Below are positions 60,160 through 64,000 of a DNA stretch of 64,000 nucleotides, piece by piece. Both the position numbers and the translations under genes were made by a program. Within the stretch, counting starts at the first letter, position 1. Each line of letters begins with the position of its first letter. Source of the DNA: Nocardia takedensis NBRC 100417 (lineage in GTDB: Bacteria > Actinomycetota > Actinomycetes > Mycobacteriales > Mycobacteriaceae); contig NZ_BAGG01000260.1 in assembly GCF_000308695.1 (NCBI RefSeq), positions 1 to 64,000 of the forward strand, given 5' to 3'. The notes beneath the pieces are model-generated. The model had not been told where the DNA came from and did no database searches. It saw only the letters and a list, made by a program, of their open reading frames with translations.

Positions 60160-61110
60160 TCAGGGAGTGGCGGCGGCGCAGCGGCGGGCGAGGGTGCGGA
60201 TCTGTTCGACCAGTTCGGGCGGTTCGGTGACGGTGAAGTCGGTGTCGATCGAGGTGATCATCCAGCCCAGCGCCCACGGCGTGTCCGCGCCGACGTGCAG
60301 CAGGCAACTGCTGTCGTCGACGGCTTCCAGGACGCCCATGCCGGGCCAGACACGGTCGGCGAGTTCGGCGGCCGAACGATGCAGGGTGACGGTGGCGCGG
60401 TGCGGCCAGGCGCGGGAGGAGAGTTGGTTGGACAGGTAGACGACGACGTCGCCCTCGGGCGGTGGGCGCGGGGTGAAACGCGGGCCGGTGGGGGTGCGCG
60501 GGCGCAGGCGGTCCATGCGGTAGGATCGCCAGTCCGCCGGTGTCGGGTCCCACGCGACCAGGTACCAGTGGCGGTTGAAGTTGACCACCGTGTGGGGTTC
60601 GACGTCCTTGGTCGACTGGCGGCCGCGCAGGTCGGTGTAGTCGAAGCGCAGGCGTTCGTGGCGGTGGCAGGCGTCGGAGACGGCGAGCAGGCGTTCGGGT
60701 TCCACGCGCGGCGCGGACGCCTCCACCCGGACCAGGGAGCGTTGCAGTCCGCGCAGACGGTGACGCAGGCGCGAGGGCATGACCTGTTCGAGTTTGGTGA
60801 GCGCGCGCAGCGCGGAATCCTCGAAGCCGACGACGGTGCCGCCCGTGGTGGTGCGCAGGCCGACGGCGACGGCCAGCGCTTCGTCGTCATCGAGCAGCAA
60901 GGGTGGCAGCGCGCTGCCCGCGGCGAGGCGGTAGCCGGCGGTCCCCTGGACGGCGTCGACCGGGTAGCCGAGTTCGCGCAGGCGGTCCACGTCGCGGCGC
61001 ACGGTGCGGGTGCTGACGCCGAGACGGTCGGCCAGGTCGCCGCCGGACCAGTCGCGGGGCATCTGCAACAGCGACAGCAGGCGCAGCAGCCGAGCCGAGG
61101 TTTCGAGCAT
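60160..61110 (-). CDS. WYL domain transcriptional regulator
   Basis: A 316-residue regulator. The N-terminal HTH_11 domain (SARLLRLLSLLQMPRDWSGG, then LGVSTRTVRRDVDRLRELGY) precedes a WYL ligand-binding domain (about residues 140-220, containing FNRHWYLVAWDP) and a C-terminal WCX segment. It is divergent from an epoxide hydrolase gene, with an inverted repeat in the gap, so it likely represses that gene. Confidence 0.85.
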   Translation of the reverse strand: MLETSARLLRLLSLLQMPRDWSGGDLADRLGVSTRTVRRDVDRLRELGYPVDAVQGTAGYRLAAGSALPPLLLDDDEALAVAVGLRTTTGGTVVGFEDSALRALTKLEQVMPSRLRHRLRGLQRSLVRVEASAPRVEPERLLAVSDACHRHERLRFDYTDLRGRQSTKDVEPHTVVNFNRHWYLVAWDPTPADWRSYRMDRLRPRTPTGPRFTPRPPPEGDVVVYLSNQLSSRAWPHRATVTLHRSAAELADRVWPGMGVLEAVDDSSCLLHVGADTPWALGWMITSIDTDFTVTEPPELVEQIRTLARRCAAATP

Positions 61111-61129
61111 GCTTCCAGAATGCCCGCAT

Positions 61130-61152
61130 CTTAGGAACAGAGCTGTCCTAAG
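61130..61152. promoter_or_regulatory. Inverted repeat between the WYL and epoxide hydrolase genes
   Basis: CTTAGGA and TCCTAAG arms (61130-61136, 61146-61152) nine bases apart, with a further half-site TCCTAGG at 61157-61163. Probably the operator of the WYL regulator. Confidence 0.5.
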
Positions 61153-61171
61153 GCGGTCCTAGGTTGCGGAT

Positions 61172-62308
61172 ATGACGAATTTCGCACCGTTCCGTATCGC
61201 CGTTCCCGACGCCGACCTCGCGGATCTGCACCGCCGGTTGGCGGCCACCCGGTGGCCCGCGGAACTGCCCGGCGTCGGCTGGACCTACGGCATCCCGACC
61301 GGCTACGTCCGGGAGTTGGCCGAGTACTGGCGGACCGGTTTCGACTGGCGCGCCCAGGAGGCGGCCCGCAATCGGCATCCGCAGTTCCGCGCCGAGATCG
61401 GCGGGCAGCAGGTGCATTTCACCCATGTGCGCTCGGCCGAACCGGACGCGCTGGCGCTGGTCCTGGTGCACGGCTGGCCCTTCGAGGACTTCACCGAGCT
61501 GATCGGACCGCTCACCGACCCGGTCGCACACGGCGGCGAGGCTGAAGATGCCTTCCACCTGGTGATCCCGACACTGCCGGGCTTCGGGTTCTCCGGCCCG
61601 ACGGTCGAGGCCGGGGCCGCCTCGACCGAACGGAGCGCGCGGATCATCGCCGAACTCATGGCGGGGCTCGGCTATCGCCGCTACGGCGCGCAGGGCGGCG
61701 ACGCGGGTTCGTTCATCGCGCCGCAGATGGGCCGGATCGACACCGAACACGTGGTGGGCGTGCACCTCAACGACCCGATCACCATTCCGTCCTGGGACGA
61801 CGACGGCTCGGCCTACGACGACCGCGATCGGGAGAAATTGGCGCGGTTGCAGGATTGGAGCGCGCAGGAGACCTCCGGTTACGCGGGCATCCACTCCACC
61901 CGGCCGCAGACGCTCGCGCCCGCGGTCGCCGACTCCCCCGCGGGCATGCTGGCCTGGGTGCTGGACGTGGTGCACACCTACAAGAGTCCCGCCGCGGCCA
62001 CCCCGACCGACGCGATCGATCGCGACATGCTGCTCACCAACCTGGCGATCCTGTGGTTCACCGACACCACCGGATCATCGATGCGCCTGTACAAGGAGTC
62101 CGAGCAGTGGGGCGCCGACCTGCCCGATTCCGGTGTCCCGACCGGGATCGCGGTCTTCCCGGGCAACAGCACGCTGCGCGGACTCGCCGAGAAGCAGAAC
62201 ACCGTGACGCGGTGGTCGGAGTTCGATCGGGGCGGTCATTTCGCGCCGATGGAGACACCGGACATCATGATCGCGGAACTGCGCGCGTTCTTCCGCGACC
62301 TGCGCTGA
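61172..62308 (+). CDS. Epoxide hydrolase (EHN family)
   Basis: A 378-residue alpha/beta hydrolase with the N-terminal EHN domain (about residues 1-105, FRIAVPDADLADLHRRLAAT). The oxyanion loop is HGWPFEDF, the nucleophile elbow GGDAGSF with Asp, and the His is in GGHFAPMETP. It opens epoxides to diols in detoxification or catabolism. It is divergent from the WYL regulator and convergent with an esterase gene, sharing 44 bases at their 3' ends. Confidence 0.9.
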   Translation: MTNFAPFRIAVPDADLADLHRRLAATRWPAELPGVGWTYGIPTGYVRELAEYWRTGFDWRAQEAARNRHPQFRAEIGGQQVHFTHVRSAEPDALALVLVHGWPFEDFTELIGPLTDPVAHGGEAEDAFHLVIPTLPGFGFSGPTVEAGAASTERSARIIAELMAGLGYRRYGAQGGDAGSFIAPQMGRIDTEHVVGVHLNDPITIPSWDDDGSAYDDRDREKLARLQDWSAQETSGYAGIHSTRPQTLAPAVADSPAGMLAWVLDVVHTYKSPAAATPTDAIDRDMLLTNLAILWFTDTTGSSMRLYKESEQWGADLPDSGVPTGIAVFPGNSTLRGLAEKQNTVTRWSEFDRGGHFAPMETPDIMIAELRAFFRDLR

Positions 62309-63131
62309 GTTCGTCCAGCCAGACCGTCATCGCGCTCAGGGCCCAGCGGAACCCGTTGAGCTGGTGTCGATTCAGATAGCCGTGCCACGAACTCGGCACC
62401 ACCGCATACGAAGTCGTGACCCCGGCGGCGTCGAGTTCGGCGGCGAAGGTCTCCCCGGAGGCGCGCAGAGTGTCGTGGTCGGCGTCGAGCAGCAGGGCGG
62501 GCGGCAGGCCGGTAAGGTCGCCGCCGCCCGGAAACGCGCCGCCGTGCAACGCCTCCTCGTCACCGACGTAGTTGAGGTTGAGGCGATGCACGGCGGGCGC
62601 GGACAGTTGCCGGTAGCCGCCGAGGCCGCGCAGGCGTTCGCGCACCGAATCCGGCAGCGGCGGCAGTTCGGCGTGGTAGAGGCCGTAGCACAGCAGCATG
62701 CCCGCCACATCGGACAGCCGCTGCGTCGCGGTGACCGCCAGGCAGGCGCCCGCGCTGGCGCCGCCGACCACCATCCGGTCGTGCTCGTCGGCGAAAGCGC
62801 GCCCCGCGTCGACCACGTCGTCCAAGCCGGCGGGATAGTGGTTGTCGGTGTAGGAACGCGGCCACGGAAAGCGCGGCGCGAGGCGGTAGTCGACGGTGCG
62901 CACCGGACGCCCCGTCGCGGCCAGACGCAGCGCGACCTCGTGGGATTCGGCCTGATCCAGGTTGCCCCAGGCGAATCCGCCGCCGTGCAGCCACAGCACC
63001 GCCGCCGCGTCCGAGCGGATCTCCGGGGGGAGGTAGTCGCGGACGGGGATCTCCCCTCCCCGCCCCCGCACCGTCCGGGCCTCGATACGCACTTCGTCGA
63101 TGCCCGCGGCGATCGGGCGCAGGTCGGTCAT
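62265..63131 (-). CDS. Alpha/beta hydrolase, HSL-family esterase
   Basis: A 288-residue esterase. HGGGFAWG is the oxyanion hole, GASAGA the nucleophile elbow with Ser, DADHDTLR the acid residue, and SSWHGY the catalytic His. It resembles hormone-sensitive-lipase-type carboxylesterases acting on short acyl esters. ATG 63131 gives the family's usual N terminus; a much longer open frame upstream is low-complexity. It overlaps the epoxide hydrolase 3' end. Confidence 0.85.
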   Translation of the reverse strand: MTDLRPIAAGIDEVRIEARTVRGRGGEIPVRDYLPPEIRSDAAAVLWLHGGGFAWGNLDQAESHEVALRLAATGRPVRTVDYRLAPRFPWPRSYTDNHYPAGLDDVVDAGRAFADEHDRMVVGGASAGACLAVTATQRLSDVAGMLLCYGLYHAELPPLPDSVRERLRGLGGYRQLSAPAVHRLNLNYVGDEEALHGGAFPGGGDLTGLPPALLLDADHDTLRASGETFAAELDAAGVTTSYAVVPSSWHGYLNRHQLNGFRWALSAMTVWLDELSAGRGRTRAVPRS

Positions 63132-63319
63132 CGGACCGATAGGTCGTGATCTCCGGACATGGCATTCCTGAGCTGGCGGGATTCGGGGGTCACCGCAGCA
63201 TACCGAAATCCTTCCGGATGGTCGCAGCCCCGAATCCTGTCGACCGACCTCCCGGGAACGATCACACCAGGTAGTCCTCGACTCGAAGGAACGCGCGTGC
63301 CTGCCCTGCCCCGGTGCGG

Positions 63320-63790
63320 TCAGCCGCGTCGGACCAGGCCGCGGGCAACGAGTTCGATCGTCACCGCGACCGCGACCGACTGGGCCAACAGCAGCGCGAG
63401 CAGCACCAGGATCTGCACCGCCGCGGCCTGATACGCGGACCCGCTCGCCACCAGGACGCCGACGAACGCGCCGGGCAGGGTGACCAGGCCGACGGTGCGG
63501 GTCTGGTCGACGCCGGGCAGCAACGCGTCGGGCGCGCGGGCGCGACGGGCGGCGGTGAGGACCGCGGCGGTGAACATGACCGCGAGCACCAGCAGCGCGG
63601 ACCACAGCCGCTCCAGCGCGACGGCCAGCACCAGGGCCACCGCCCCGAGTTGGACGACCGCGCGCACCGCGGCCCCCGGCGCGACCCGGATCGGGCCCAG
63701 ACGCGCCAGTCCGTACACCGCGGCGGTCGCGGCGACCAGAACAACGCACAGGATCACCAGGCCCGGCCCAGGTTGCGCCATCGCGTTCAC
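63320..63790 (-). pseudogene. FetB-like (UPF0014) permease with internal deletion
   Basis: The 156 residues start and end like FetB iron-export permeases (GLARLGPIRVAPGAAVRAVV, DQTRTVGLVTLPGAFVGVL), but the normal protein is about 250 residues and has six to seven helices. Here AVLTAARRARAP runs straight into the C-terminal block, with the central two or three helices gone in frame. The reading frame is open from start to stop, so a short membrane protein could be made, but it should not function as FetB. No adjacent FetA-type ATPase is seen in this window. Confidence 0.6.
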
Positions 63791-64000
63791 GGGGCAGGGT
63801 CCGCGTTTCTCGGCGCGGCGTGGGTCGGCACCGAACCATCATCTCCGGGCGACGTCCGATCCGGTCGCAACCGCCGAGTCGGGCCGTCGGGGTTGCGCTC
63901 CCTCTCAGACCAGCAGCGCCCTGGTCTGGGCGCGTTCGGATGCCCGGTTCGGTCGCCCGCGCGGGCGATTGCTGTGAGAACGCTGAGAAGACGCGCTACT
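63791..64000. other. Right edge, no supported gene
   Basis: 210 bases at the end of the window with no ORF I can support; it may hold the promoter of the FetB-like gene or of a gene beyond the edge. Confidence 0.3.

Noticed and set aside
1..64000. CRISPR arrays, tRNA and rRNA genes
   Set aside because: No regularly spaced repeats, tRNA-like T-loop plus acceptor pairs or rRNA blocks were noticed by eye; a dedicated scan was not possible.

Overview
The window is high-GC actinobacterial DNA. Mycothiol-dependent enzymes, mycothiol-type arsenate reductases, a cutinase, an LppA-type lipoprotein, many GTG starts and 1-14 bp overlaps between operon genes point to the Nocardiaceae, most likely Nocardia. 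That assignment is inferred from gene content only. I saw no tRNA, rRNA or CRISPR.

Region 1 (1-31 kb) is ordinary chromosome carrying small regulator/enzyme pairs: a DUF4097 protein, a DsbA-like and a mycothiol-dependent enzyme, a DHA2 exporter, a PAS-GAF sensor, a CPBP protease, a zinc alcohol dehydrogenase with a MerR regulator, a HEAT protein co-transcribed with a MerR-HEAT fusion, a tautomerase/TetR pair, a tyrosine recombinase, an FAD monooxygenase/LysR pair, an OGG-fold protein, a glycosyltransferase/glycogen-debranching pair, TspO, 6-phosphogluconate dehydrogenase, an enlarged cutinase, and a DUF4231 protein beside a BisC-like molybdoenzyme.

Region 2 (32,079-39,711) is a 7.6 kb arsenic-resistance transposon read directly from the sequence. 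It has 54-bp terminal inverted repeats beginning GGGG (2 mismatches), a 5-bp target duplication (GTGTC), a decayed Tn3-family transposase, an intact tyrosine recombinase with a resolution-like inverted repeat beside it, and the cargo arsR, arsI, arsA, arsR, acr3, two intact arsC and one internally deleted arsC. Arsenate would be reduced by ArsC and arsenite pumped out by Acr3 with ArsA. ArsI would break organoarsenicals, and two ArsR proteins with shared-looking operators would control expression.

Region 3 (40-64 kb) holds a four-gene dipeptide-type ABC uptake operon, secreted or membrane proteins of unknown role, a MerR-VOC regulator, a probable 31-residue membrane peptide, DUF305 and DUF6153 genes, a two-component system divergent from an FtsX-type ABC exporter, a GH3 beta-glucosidase, a LysR/MFS pair, an LppA lipoprotein, a WYL regulator divergent from an epoxide hydrolase, an HSL-family esterase and a shortened FetB-like permease.

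Several genes appear to have lost an internal segment while keeping both ends (PNPOx, cupin, third arsC, tnpA, FetB-like), and two more are fragments (DUF1254, AraC).
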